6,147 nt of DNA from Pseudorhodobacter sp. (GCA_024641255.1 JAHEDL010000048.1:1-6147), one strand, 5' to 3'; shown: positions 1-5,686, counted from the stretch's first letter. Notes: generated by a model from the letters alone, not told the origin. Translations and numbers: made by a program.

Positions 1-362
1 TGGACTGCGAAGTCTTGCAGATGATTCAGCGCTATTTCGAAAGCAGCATTGTGGCGACCACGCCGGATGATCTGGCGTTTGACACCATCAAACAGGTCGG
101 TCCCGGCGGGCATTACTTTGGTTGCCAGCACACGCAAGACCGCTATGCCAACGCGTTTTATGCGCCGATTGTGTCGGATTGGCGCAATTTCGAAGCGTGG
201 AACCAGGACGGCGCGGTATGGACCCCAGAGCGGGCGCACCGGATATACAAGCAGATCCTGGCCGAGTTCGAGGCACCGGCAATGAACGGCGATCATCAAG
301 AAGAGCTGCGCCGTTTTGTTGCAAAGCGCAAACAAGAGGGTGGCGCGCCGACCGATTTCTGA
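1..362 (+). CDS. MttB-family (trimethylamine/glycine betaine) methyltransferase, C-terminal part
   Basis: The reading frame is open from base 3 to the TGA at 360-362, giving the last 119 residues of a protein whose start lies left of the window. It shows the MttB superfamily C-terminal signature: an EVLQMIQRYF helix, then the VGPGGHYFGCQHT block, then a stretch ending FEAW, then a charged helical tail. Family members are about 500 residues long and transfer a methyl group from trimethylamine, glycine betaine or a related quaternary amine to a cobalamin-binding corrinoid protein in the cytoplasm. The region that carries pyrrolysine in archaeal MttB would lie upstream, so its presence cannot be judged. 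In alphaproteobacteria the non-pyrrolysine type is the usual one, and glycine betaine or a related compound is the likelier substrate (inference). A strong terminator follows 20 bp downstream, so this is the last gene of its transcript. Confidence 0.85.
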   Translation, partial: DCEVLQMIQRYFESSIVATTPDDLAFDTIKQVGPGGHYFGCQHTQDRYANAFYAPIVSDWRNFEAWNQDGAVWTPERAHRIYKQILAEFEAPAMNGDHQEELRRFVAKRKQEGGAPTDF

Positions 363-382
363 TTGGGTGCCGCAAGATTTGG

Positions 383-412
383 GGCCAGTGCCGTAGGGTG
401 CTGGCCTTTTTT
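383..412 (+). terminator. Rho-independent terminator after the MttB-type gene
   Basis: Arm GGCCAGTGCC (383-392) pairs with GGTGCTGGCC (397-406) around the loop GTAG, giving 10 bp with two G-T wobbles. Six T residues follow at 407-412, and ATTT continues after them. Position (21 bp after the stop codon) and orientation fit termination of the methyltransferase transcript. Confidence 0.9.
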
Positions 413-460
413 ATTTGCGCTAAGCCGCGAAATTGCGCTTTATCGGGGTAAAGTGGCGGT

Positions 461-472
461 TTGGTATACCAA
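461..472. promoter_or_regulatory. Perfect 12-bp palindrome TTGGTATACCAA, possible GntR/FadR-type operator
   Basis: TTGGTATACCAA equals its own reverse complement. Half-sites TGGT and ACCA separated by a short spacer resemble the operators of many GntR-family (FadR subfamily) regulators. No such regulator gene is in the window, so the assignment rests on the sequence resemblance only. It lies about 150 bp upstream of the DUF4153 start. Confidence 0.45.
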
Positions 473-476
473 TGAT

Positions 477-494
477 TTTGTGGGCTTGCACAAA
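477..494. promoter_or_regulatory. Inverted repeat TTTGTG-N6-CACAAA
   Basis: TTTGTG (477-482) and CACAAA (489-494) form a perfect 6-bp inverted repeat around GGCTTG. It sits 4 bp after the TTGGTATACCAA palindrome. It may be a second regulator site or coincidence; no known consensus is claimed. Confidence 0.25.
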
Positions 495-499
495 TCCTC

Positions 500-513
500 T
501 GACACATGTGCCA
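500..513. promoter_or_regulatory. Near-palindrome centred on CACATGTG
   Basis: TGACACATGTGCCA is symmetric except for one mismatched pair around the perfect 8-bp core CACATGTG. It is the third dyad within 53 bp upstream of the DUF4153 gene. Function is unknown. Confidence 0.2.
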
Positions 514-611
514 CGGTATATGCGGCGGTGCGCATTGGCGATCAAAGCCCTTTGGGCGTTAGTTTTGCTTTGCTTTGCAGGTGTTTGACCCTACACCAAC
601 CAAGTTAAAAT

Positions 612-617
612 AAGGAG
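612..617 (+). promoter_or_regulatory. Ribosome binding site of the DUF4153 gene
   Basis: AAGGAG lies 6 bases before the ATG at 624. It is a near-ideal Shine-Dalgarno sequence and supports that start over the in-frame ATG at 654. Confidence 0.85.
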
Positions 618-623
618 TAGGGC

Positions 624-2333
624 ATGGCCCCGACCGTTCAGCAACGCATCGGCATGGCGCTTTTGGGCGCGCTGGCGGGGCTTAGCTTTTATCTTTTGGC
701 CAAGGTTATTGACGAGGCCCTGCTTGCCGAACGCCTGACGCTGGCGCTTTCCGGGTTTGCGGTGGTGTTCTTTGCTGGCGCGCTGTCGATGGCGGGGCCG
801 ATGCGGCTTTTGCGGGCGGCCTTGGCGTCGGCGCTGTTGGGCGCGCTGGTTGCGGCGCTGCTAAGCGTGGCAGGGCTGCGCTATGCCAGCGTGACCGAGT
901 TTGGCGCCTTTCCCTTGGCGGCGGCCTTTGTACTGGCAACCCTGCCGATGCCTTTCGTGATGGCGGCTGCGGGGGCAGGGTGGCGCGATTACTCCAGCCT
1001 GTTTACCCATGCTTGGGGCATGTTTGTGCGCCTGTCGCTGGCGTTTGTGTTCGTTGGCGTGGTTTGGGGCATGATTTTGCTGTCGGACGCGCTGTTTGCG
1101 CTGATTGGCCTGACGCTGATCACCGATTTGCTGGCGTTTCCGGTGGTGCCGTTTCTGCTCACCGGCATGACCTTTGGCTTGGCGCTGGCGGTGGTGAACG
1201 AACTGTCCGACTATGTTTCGCCCTATCTGATCTTGCGACTGCTGCGGCTGCTGGTGCTGCCGGTCTTGGTGGTGCTGGTGGTGTTTGTGGCGGCGCTGCC
1301 GTTGCGCGGGCTTTCGGGGCTGTTTGGCGGGCTGTCTTCGGCGGCGACGTTGCTTGCGATGGTGGCGGCGGCGGTAACGCTGGTGTCGGCGGCGGTTGAT
1401 CAAGAGGATGGTCAGGCGGTGGCTGCCGGTTTGGGCGCGCGCGCGGCGCAGGCGCTTGCGCTGGTGCTGGTGGTTCCGGCGGCACTGGCCGCTTGGGCGC
1501 TTTGGCTGCGGGTGGGGCAGTATGGCTGGACGCCGGGGCGGTTGTTCGGGGCATGGATGGCGGCATTGGCCTTGGGCTATGGCGGTTTCTACGCGGCGGC
1601 GGTGCTGCGCGGCAATTGGCGGGCGCGGATACGGTCTGCGAATGTGACGATGGCCTTGGGGCTGATCGGGTCGGCGGCGCTGTGGTTGGGCGTGATCAGC
1701 CCAGAGGCGATTTCGACGCGCAGCCAGATTGCGCGCTTTGATGCCAGTGGCGATGTGAAAGACCTGGAGCTTTACACGATTTCACAATGGGGCCTTGCTG
1801 GCGCTGCCGCGCGGGCAGACCTGGAGGCGCGGGCAAAGCTGCCGGGGCAAGAGGCTTTGGCGGCGGCGCTGGCCGGCGATCCGGTTGAACCCGAAGCGGA
1901 CGCCGGAAAGCTGCGCGCGGATCTGGTGGCGATTTTGCCGCTGCAACCCGCAACGGCAACCGCCACGCGGGATGCGATGTTGGCGGCGGCAGACCCTGCG
2001 CTGCTATCTTACTGGCTGGCAAGCTGTCAGGTGATTTTGCCTGCTGGTCCGCGCGCCTGTGCCATGGTGGTGGCCGATTTGTGGACGGATGCGCCCGGCG
2101 AAGAGGCGCTGATGGTGATCAGCAACGCGGATGGCTTCATGAGCTATAGCGGCCTTACACTAGACGCGGGCAACTTGGTGCAACACGGCATTTCCAGCAG
2201 CAATGGCTTTTTGCCAGAGCAAGCCGAAGGTGCGGCGCTTTTGGCGGCGTTGCAACGTGCGGCGCCAGCGGTGCAAGCCGCGCCGTTCAATCTGCTGCGG
2301 GCGGGCCAAACCGACATGTTGATGCTGCCATGA
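624..2333 (+). CDS. DUF4153 family polytopic membrane protein
   Basis: This 569-residue protein has about 11 hydrophobic segments (roughly residues 9-29, 37-58, 61-84, 93-118, 134-165, 168-192, 203-225, 237-258, 273-296, 303-328, 339-360), followed by a soluble C-terminal part at 361-569. The arrangement and the blocks around VNELSDYVSPYLILRLLRL (192-210) and VGQYGWTPGRLF (297-308) match DUF4153 proteins, which are inner-membrane proteins of unknown biochemical function common in Rhodobacteraceae. If the N-terminus is cytoplasmic, an odd number of helices puts the C-terminal domain in the periplasm. I noticed only two cysteines in the protein, C468 and C479, both in that domain. A strong Shine-Dalgarno sequence supports the start. 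The H-NOX gene begins 66 bp after the stop with no visible terminator between them, so co-transcription with the signalling pair is possible but unproven. The family call is from recall of its pattern, not a search. Confidence 0.8.
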   Translation: MAPTVQQRIGMALLGALAGLSFYLLAKVIDEALLAERLTLALSGFAVVFFAGALSMAGPMRLLRAALASALLGALVAALLSVAGLRYASVTEFGAFPLAAAFVLATLPMPFVMAAAGAGWRDYSSLFTHAWGMFVRLSLAFVFVGVVWGMILLSDALFALIGLTLITDLLAFPVVPFLLTGMTFGLALAVVNELSDYVSPYLILRLLRLLVLPVLVVLVVFVAALPLRGLSGLFGGLSSAATLLAMVAAAVTLVSAAVDQEDGQAVAAGLGARAAQALALVLVVPAALAAWALWLRVGQYGWTPGRLFGAWMAALALGYGGFYAAAVLRGNWRARIRSANVTMALGLIGSAALWLGVISPEAISTRSQIARFDASGDVKDLELYTISQWGLAGAAARADLEARAKLPGQEALAAALAGDPVEPEADAGKLRADLVAILPLQPATATATRDAMLAAADPALLSYWLASCQVILPAGPRACAMVVADLWTDAPGEEALMVISNADGFMSYSGLTLDAGNLVQHGISSSNGFLPEQAEGAALLAALQRAAPAVQAAPFNLLRAGQTDMLMLP

Positions 2334-2399
2334 GTTCTTCGGTAAATCTTAACGAGGTGAAACTAGTCTGATGTTTGACCTTTTGGTACGAGCGCCGTC
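2334..2399 (+). other. Short gap before the H-NOX gene with a 13-codon overlapping leader frame
   Basis: The 66-bp gap contains no terminator hairpin and no obvious promoter. An ATG at 2371 opens a 13-codon frame (MFDLLVRAPSCMG) ending at the TGA at 2410-2412, so it overlaps the first codons of the H-NOX gene in another frame. GAGG at 2354-2357 lies 13 bases before that ATG, which is longer than usual. The H-NOX ATG itself has no good Shine-Dalgarno sequence, so reinitiation from this small frame is conceivable. Confidence 0.3.
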
Positions 2400-2987
2400 A
2401 TGCATGGGCTGATCAACCGTTCGATTCAGTGCTTTTTGCGCGACACCTATGGTGCCTGCGCCTGGCAAAGCATTGCTAGCGCGGCAGGGCTTGGTTTTGA
2501 CAACTTTGAACCGCTGCTGCGCTATGACGATGGTTTGACTCATGCCGTGGTGGCCGCAGCCGCCAAGCAATTGGCGCGGTCGCGCGAAACCGTGCTGGAA
2601 GATCTGGGCACCTATCTGGTGTCGCACCCGAACCTAGAAGGGCTGCGGCGGCTGCTGCGCTTTGGCGGGGTGAATTTTGTCGAGTTTTTGCATTCGATGG
2701 AAGATCTGCCCGAACATGGCCGCCTTGGCCTGCCGGATTTGGATGTGCCAGAGTTTGCGTTGGAAGATCTGGCGGATGGCCGGTTTTTGCTGCGGGTGTC
2801 GCAATTGGTGCCGGGCATTGGCCATGTGGTTGTGGGCCTGCTGCGGGCGATGGCGGATGATTACGGCGCGCTGGTGCTGCTGGATCATGGCGGCATCGAC
2901 GATGGCCGCGAAGTGGTGACGGTGCATCTGCTGGACCATGCGCATAGCGCGGGGCGGCGGTTCGAACTTGCGATGCCGGGGGGCTAA
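2400..2987 (+). CDS. H-NOX (HNOB, heme NO-binding fold) sensor protein, atypical heme site
   Basis: This 195-residue soluble protein has the length and layout of a stand-alone H-NOX domain. It starts MHGLINRSIQCF, continues with DTYG (15-18), a helical region ending EDLGTYLVSHPN (67-78), RRLLRFGG (83-90) and FLHSMEDL (96-103), and ends with GHVVVGLLRAMADDYGALV (141-159). H-NOX proteins bind heme through a proximal His and pass NO or O2 signals to cyclases, histidine kinases or chemoreceptors in the cytoplasm. Aligned by eye to soluble guanylate cyclase beta1 (LDALHDHL, His105), the ligand position here is Pro104. The canonical YxSxR motif, expected near 134-138, reads SQLVP. Nearby His98 and His106 are the only obvious substitutes. 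The start is fixed by MHGLIN; an in-frame stop at 2376-2378 precludes a longer protein. The downstream diguanylate cyclase begins one base after this stop, which implies a functional pair. The fold call is confident; heme binding is uncertain. Confidence 0.88.
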   Translation: MHGLINRSIQCFLRDTYGACAWQSIASAAGLGFDNFEPLLRYDDGLTHAVVAAAAKQLARSRETVLEDLGTYLVSHPNLEGLRRLLRFGGVNFVEFLHSMEDLPEHGRLGLPDLDVPEFALEDLADGRFLLRVSQLVPGIGHVVVGLLRAMADDYGALVLLDHGGIDDGREVVTVHLLDHAHSAGRRFELAMPGG

Positions 2988-2988
2988 G

Positions 2989-4008
2989 ATGGTTGGATTG
3001 GACCATGCAAGCCTGTCGCGCCTGATGCCGATGTATCTTGCGCTGAACGACGACGGGCGCATCACCGGGATCGGGCCGACTTTGGCCAAGATCATCGGTG
3101 GCCAAGTGCCGCTGGGGCAGGATTTCTTTCGACATTTTTCGGTGCGCCGTCCGGCGGGGATCACCGGAATGGCCCAATTGCGCCCCCGCGCCGGGCAACG
3201 GCTGCAACTTACGTTGCGCATTGACGGCGGCAATTTGCGCGGCCTGGCGATGGCAACCGATGGTGGCATGCTGATCAACCTGTCGTTTGGGATCGGCATC
3301 ATCGAGGCGGTGCGCCAGTATAGTCTGACCGACTCTGATTTCGCCGTGACCGACCTTGCGGTTGAAATGCTGTATCTGGTCGAGGTGAAAACAGCCGTGA
3401 TGCAAGAACTGCGGCGGGTGAACCTGCGGCTGGAAGGGGCGAAGACCGTCGCGGAAGAACAGGCGATTACCGATGCGCTGACCGGGTTGCGCAACCGCCG
3501 CGCGCTGGAGTTGCGCTTGCCGCAGTTGATTGCGCAGGGCATTGACTTTGGCCTGATGCATATCGACTTGGACTATTTCAAGCAGGTCAACGATACATTT
3601 GGCCATGCCGCGGGTGACACAGTTTTGCGCGAGGTTGCAAAATCTTTGACCATCGAAACCCGCGCCAGCGATCTGGTGGCGCGGATTGGCGGTGACGAAT
3701 TTGTGGTGGTGCTGCCAGGGCTTTCCGATACCGCGCGGCTTGCGCAGATCGCGCAGCGCATCATTGACAGGTTAAGCACGCCGATCAACTTCGAGGGGCA
3801 ACGCTGCGCGATTTCAGCCTCGATCGGGTTGACGATTTCAACGCGCTATGCGGCGCCAGAGCCAGAGCGGATGCTAAGTGACGCGGACGCCGCACTTTAT
3901 GCATCCAAGCATGCCGGTCGGGCGCAGGCGCAATTTCATCAGCCGACCGATAGCGCGCGGCTTTCTTCGGCCGATGGCATTGCTGTCGCGGATGGCAGGC
4001 GAGCTTAG
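2989..4008 (+). CDS. HNOBA-GGDEF diguanylate cyclase, partner of H-NOX
   Basis: This 339-residue cytosolic protein makes cyclic-di-GMP from two GTP. Residues about 5-115 match the HNOBA (PAS-like, heme-NO-binding-associated) domain, with LMPMYLALNDDGRI (12-25), FRHFSVRRP (47-55) and LINLSFGIGIIEAV (95-108). A signalling helix/coiled coil at about 123-158 leads into the GGDEF domain. That domain shows DALTGLRNRRAL (162-173), the metal-binding IDLDYFKQVND (192-202), the signature GGDEF (234-238) and DADAALYASKHAGR (298-311), so it should be active. R225-A-S-D228 sits five residues before GGDEF and is the canonical RxxD inhibitory site. I chose the ATG at 2989 because the preceding gene stops at 2985-2987 and GGGGGG at 2978-2983 can act as ribosome binding site. 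An in-frame ATG at 2938 would overlap the H-NOX gene and add 17 unlikely residues. Tight spacing suggests translational coupling. H-NOX presumably controls the cyclase through HNOBA (inference from similar pairs). Confidence 0.92.
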   Translation: MVGLDHASLSRLMPMYLALNDDGRITGIGPTLAKIIGGQVPLGQDFFRHFSVRRPAGITGMAQLRPRAGQRLQLTLRIDGGNLRGLAMATDGGMLINLSFGIGIIEAVRQYSLTDSDFAVTDLAVEMLYLVEVKTAVMQELRRVNLRLEGAKTVAEEQAITDALTGLRNRRALELRLPQLIAQGIDFGLMHIDLDYFKQVNDTFGHAAGDTVLREVAKSLTIETRASDLVARIGGDEFVVVLPGLSDTARLAQIAQRIIDRLSTPINFEGQRCAISASIGLTISTRYAAPEPERMLSDADAALYASKHAGRAQAQFHQPTDSARLSSADGIAVADGRRA

Positions 4009-4086
4009 GCAGCGTTTGGGGCAGACGTTCGGGGGCAACTGACCAGACCTTCGTAGGTTTTCAGGCAGGCTTGTTGTCGGCAGGGT

Positions 4087-4113
4087 GGTGGCATGTGCGA
4101 CAGCACAGCCACC
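4087..4113 (+). promoter_or_regulatory. Leader hairpin upstream of the small secreted-protein gene
   Basis: GGTGGC (4087-4092) and TGTGC (4094-4098) pair with GCACA (4103-4107) and GCCACC (4108-4113), giving 11 bp with one bulged A at 4093 and a GACA loop. The structure ends 11 bases before the AAGGAG at 4125. GGCAT (4090-4094) could instead pair with ATGCC (4116-4120), which would disrupt the main stem. It may be a 5' leader element, or a termination/processing structure for the upstream cyclase transcript, although no T-run follows. The rest of the gap 4009-4136 shows only a weak AGACCT-TCGT-AGGTTTT element near 4045. Confidence 0.35.
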
Positions 4114-4124
4114 CAATGCCGAAC

Positions 4125-4130
4125 AAGGAG
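4125..4130 (+). promoter_or_regulatory. Ribosome binding site that fixes a GTG start at 4137
   Basis: AAGGAG lies 6 bases before GTG at 4137-4139. The overlapping ATG at 4135 is followed at once by TGA, so GTG is the only useful start at the right distance. Confidence 0.75.
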
Positions 4131-4136
4131 TTTGAT

Positions 4137-4292
4137 GTGAAATCTTTTATCTGCGCTATCGCTGCGGCGCTGTTGGTTGCGCCTGTCTTGCTTCCGGCTG
4201 CGGCAGAGGCCAAGTCGGTGAAATGGTCCTACGTCAAGATCGACCCGACCAATCCATCCAGCTATTACTGCACCCCGATCCTTCGGCCCTGA
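4137..4292 (+). CDS. Small secreted protein of 51 residues (unknown function)
   Basis: I do not recognise a family. The GTG start at 4137, placed 6 bases after AAGGAG, gives a 51-residue product. Residues 1-25 form a typical Sec signal peptide: Lys2, a hydrophobic core of Ala, Leu, Val and Ile at about 4-19, then PAAAEA with a signal peptidase I site after A23-E24-A25. The predicted mature peptide is only 26 residues (26-51), containing KWSYVKIDP (29-37) and SSYYCTP (41-47), with a single cysteine at 45 and a net positive charge. Longer in-frame starts upstream (from 4071) would run through the leader hairpin and bury the signal peptide, so they are unlikely. A strong hairpin follows 26 bp after the stop. 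It is separated from the cyclase gene by 128 bp and may be its own transcript. Confidence that it is a real gene comes from the combination of ribosome site and signal peptide. Confidence 0.65.
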   Translation: MKSFICAIAAALLVAPVLLPAAAEAKSVKWSYVKIDPTNPSSYYCTPILRP

Positions 4293-4318
4293 AACGCCAA
4301 AGTTGGGTAAGGCCCGAT

Positions 4319-4347
4319 ATCGCCGCAGCGGGTTGCGCTGCGGCGAT
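4319..4347. terminator. Strong bidirectional hairpin between convergent genes, no U-tract
   Basis: ATCGCCGCAGCG (4319-4330) and CGCTGCGGCGAT (4336-4347) form a perfect 12-bp stem around the loop GGTTG. It lies between the + strand small gene (stop at 4292) and the - strand oxidoreductase (stop at 4357-4359), where a shared terminator is expected. Neither side has a T-run, so it is not a textbook intrinsic terminator. It may act by stabilising 3' ends or with help from Rho. Confidence 0.6.
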
Positions 4348-4356
4348 GTGGTAGGA

Positions 4357-5583
4357 TTAGCCGCGCGCGGCGATATGGCCTGCCAGATAGTCGGCGTCGT
4401 GCCAGACGCCCCAGATGAAGGGCGAGGCGCGGCGGGAAAGCCAAGCAAGACCAAGGAAATACATCCCCGGCACTTTAGACACGCCGCGGTCATGCGCCGG
4501 ACGCCCCAATTCATCAAACGCATCCACCTTCAGCCAGCTGAAATCCAGCGCAAAGCCGGTGGCCCAGATGATCGAGGTGACGCCAGCATCCGCAAGGTTT
4601 AGCTGCAACAACGGGTTGGTCACGCAATCTGGGTCGGGGCCGATTTTGCGCGCGTCAGGCTCTGGCGGCAGATCAAGGCCCTCTTTGGCAATATAGGCAT
4701 CGGCGGCGTCCAGAACCGACAGGTAGTTCGCATCGCCAAGGGCGATGTTGCGCGCAAGGTCGGGGCGGAACTGCATCACGCCATCGGCAAAGGTTTCGGC
4801 GCGGCCAACCAAAGTGATGCCGCTGGCCGCAAGATCGCGGAAATCAACGGTGTGACCGCCCCGCGCCCCGCTGACGGCGATCGTCACATGTTCCATCCCC
4901 GGTTCGCGGGTCTTGGCGTCCCACATGCCCAGCTTGCCCAGCCACCAGACGAAATCGTGGCCACGATAGGCGCGCGGCGGCCGATCATGCGGACCGACCG
5001 ACAGATACACCCGCTTGCCCGCGCGCACCAATTCGTCGGCAATCTGCGCGCCGGATGACCCGGCACCAACCACCAGCACCGCGCCTTCGGGCAATTGGCC
5101 CGGGTTGCGGTAGGCGTTGGAGTGCATCTGCACGATGCCGCTGCTTTCGGGCACCACGGTGGGGATGATCGGGCGTTGAAACGGCCCGGTGGCGGCCACG
5201 ACGTTGCGCGCTTCGATCTGCCCGGTGCTGGTTTCGACGTGGTAGCCGGTGCCGTCGGCCTTCGGCGTGACCGAGGTCACCTCTACCCCGCAGCGGATCG
5301 GGGCGTTGATATGTTTGGCGAAGGCTTCGAAATAGGCAACGATGCGGTCACGATGCGCAAAGCTGTCGGGAGAAATGTCGTCGAAGTTCAGGGTCGGAAA
5401 CCGATCATGCCAGGCCGGGCCATTGGCAACCAGCGAATCCCAGCGTTCGGACCGCCAGCGTTCGGCAATGCGGTTGCGCTCCACAACAAGATGCGACACG
5501 CCGCGTTTGCTGAGGTGTTCGCTCATGGCAAGCCCTGCCTGGCCGCCGCCGATGATCAGCGTATCGACGATTTCGGTTGGCAT
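4357..5583 (-). CDS. FAD/NAD(P)H-dependent oxidoreductase, flavin monooxygenase-like (CzcO type)
   Basis: This 408-residue protein has two Rossmann motifs. The FAD motif is GGGQAG (12-17) with the ribose-binding acid E35 in VVERN, followed by the RWRSERWDSL block (42-51). The NAD(P)H motif is GAGSSG (173-178) in a strand-turn-helix. Between them is AATGPFQRP (130-138), then QMHSNAY (152-158), a form of the HS..Y segment of class B flavin monooxygenases; ATGF (341-344) closes the FAD fold. Such enzymes use NADPH and O2 to oxygenate small molecules in the cytoplasm, but the substrate cannot be read from sequence. It does not look like the roseobacter trimethylamine monooxygenase Tmm. I chose ATG 5583 because AAGGA sits 7 bases upstream and the residues run MPTEIVDTLIIGGG; a TTG start at 5625 would add 14 residues without a ribosome site. 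The gene is monocistronic and convergent with the small secreted-protein gene. Confidence 0.87.
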   Translation of the reverse strand: MPTEIVDTLIIGGGQAGLAMSEHLSKRGVSHLVVERNRIAERWRSERWDSLVANGPAWHDRFPTLNFDDISPDSFAHRDRIVAYFEAFAKHINAPIRCGVEVTSVTPKADGTGYHVETSTGQIEARNVVAATGPFQRPIIPTVVPESSGIVQMHSNAYRNPGQLPEGAVLVVGAGSSGAQIADELVRAGKRVYLSVGPHDRPPRAYRGHDFVWWLGKLGMWDAKTREPGMEHVTIAVSGARGGHTVDFRDLAASGITLVGRAETFADGVMQFRPDLARNIALGDANYLSVLDAADAYIAKEGLDLPPEPDARKIGPDPDCVTNPLLQLNLADAGVTSIIWATGFALDFSWLKVDAFDELGRPAHDRGVSKVPGMYFLGLAWLSRRASPFIWGVWHDADYLAGHIAARG

Positions 5584-5590
5584 GTCGACG

Positions 5591-5595
5591 TCCTT
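5591..5595 (-). promoter_or_regulatory. Ribosome binding site of the flavin oxidoreductase gene
   Basis: On the - strand AAGGA lies 7 bases before the ATG whose first base is 5583. This favours the shorter start over the TTG at 5625. Confidence 0.75.
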
Positions 5596-5669
5596 ATATT
5601 GGGTTTTCTGAAGCTTAGCAGCCAATCTTGCTGCGGTGTAGCCGCTGATCTAGCGCAGAGCCGGGCTTG

Positions 5670-5686
5670 GGAAAATAATGTTTTCC
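5670..5686. promoter_or_regulatory. Inverted repeat GGAAAA-N5-TTTTCC, possible operator
   Basis: GGAAAA (5670-5675) and TTTTCC (5681-5686) form a perfect 17-bp dyad in the most A/T-rich part of the gap, 87 bp upstream of the oxidoreductase start. Position and symmetry fit a regulator site or a site near the promoter. No consensus is recognised. Confidence 0.3.

Larger units (their letters stand above)
363..623. other. Gene-free region between the MttB-type gene and the DUF4153 gene
   Basis: No credible gene is present. The open frames here have no ribosome binding site and no family-like sequence. The region holds the terminator at 383-412, three inverted repeats at 461-513 and the ribosome binding site of the next gene at 612-617. 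I could not identify a convincing -35/-10 promoter pair. A promoter for the DUF4153 gene must be here if the upstream terminator is efficient. A pyrimidine-rich TTTGC triplet repeat is visible near 563-578, with no assigned role. Confidence 0.7.

Noticed and set aside
363..608. Open frame of 81 codons right after the MttB-type gene.
   Set aside because: It runs through the terminator hairpin, lacks a ribosome site and shows no family-like sequence.
585..611. TTGACC and TAAAAT as a promoter for the DUF4153 gene.
   Set aside because: The spacer is only 15 bp and the expected start point would fall on the Shine-Dalgarno sequence at 612-617, so it could not serve this start codon.
2938..2988. 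Earlier start of the cyclase at 2938.
   Set aside because: It would overlap the H-NOX C-terminus by 50 bases and add an Arg/Gly-rich stretch that does not belong to HNOBA; the ATG at 2989 fits better.
2476..3606. Long antisense open frames opposite the H-NOX and cyclase genes (376 and 302 codons).
   Set aside because: They lie opposite clear family genes. Their products are rich in His, Arg, Gln and Pro as expected from reversed GC-rich codons, and they have no ribosome site or recognisable motif.
4357..5583. Oxidoreductase as trimethylamine monooxygenase, linking it to the MttB-type gene.
   Set aside because: It lacks the typical Tmm layout, is shorter, is transcribed on the other strand and lies 4 kb away; a generic CzcO-like assignment is all the sequence supports.
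5584..5625. TTG start adding 14 residues to the flavin oxidoreductase.
   Set aside because: It has no ribosome site, and AAGGA is well placed before the ATG at 5583, which leads directly into the Rossmann strand.
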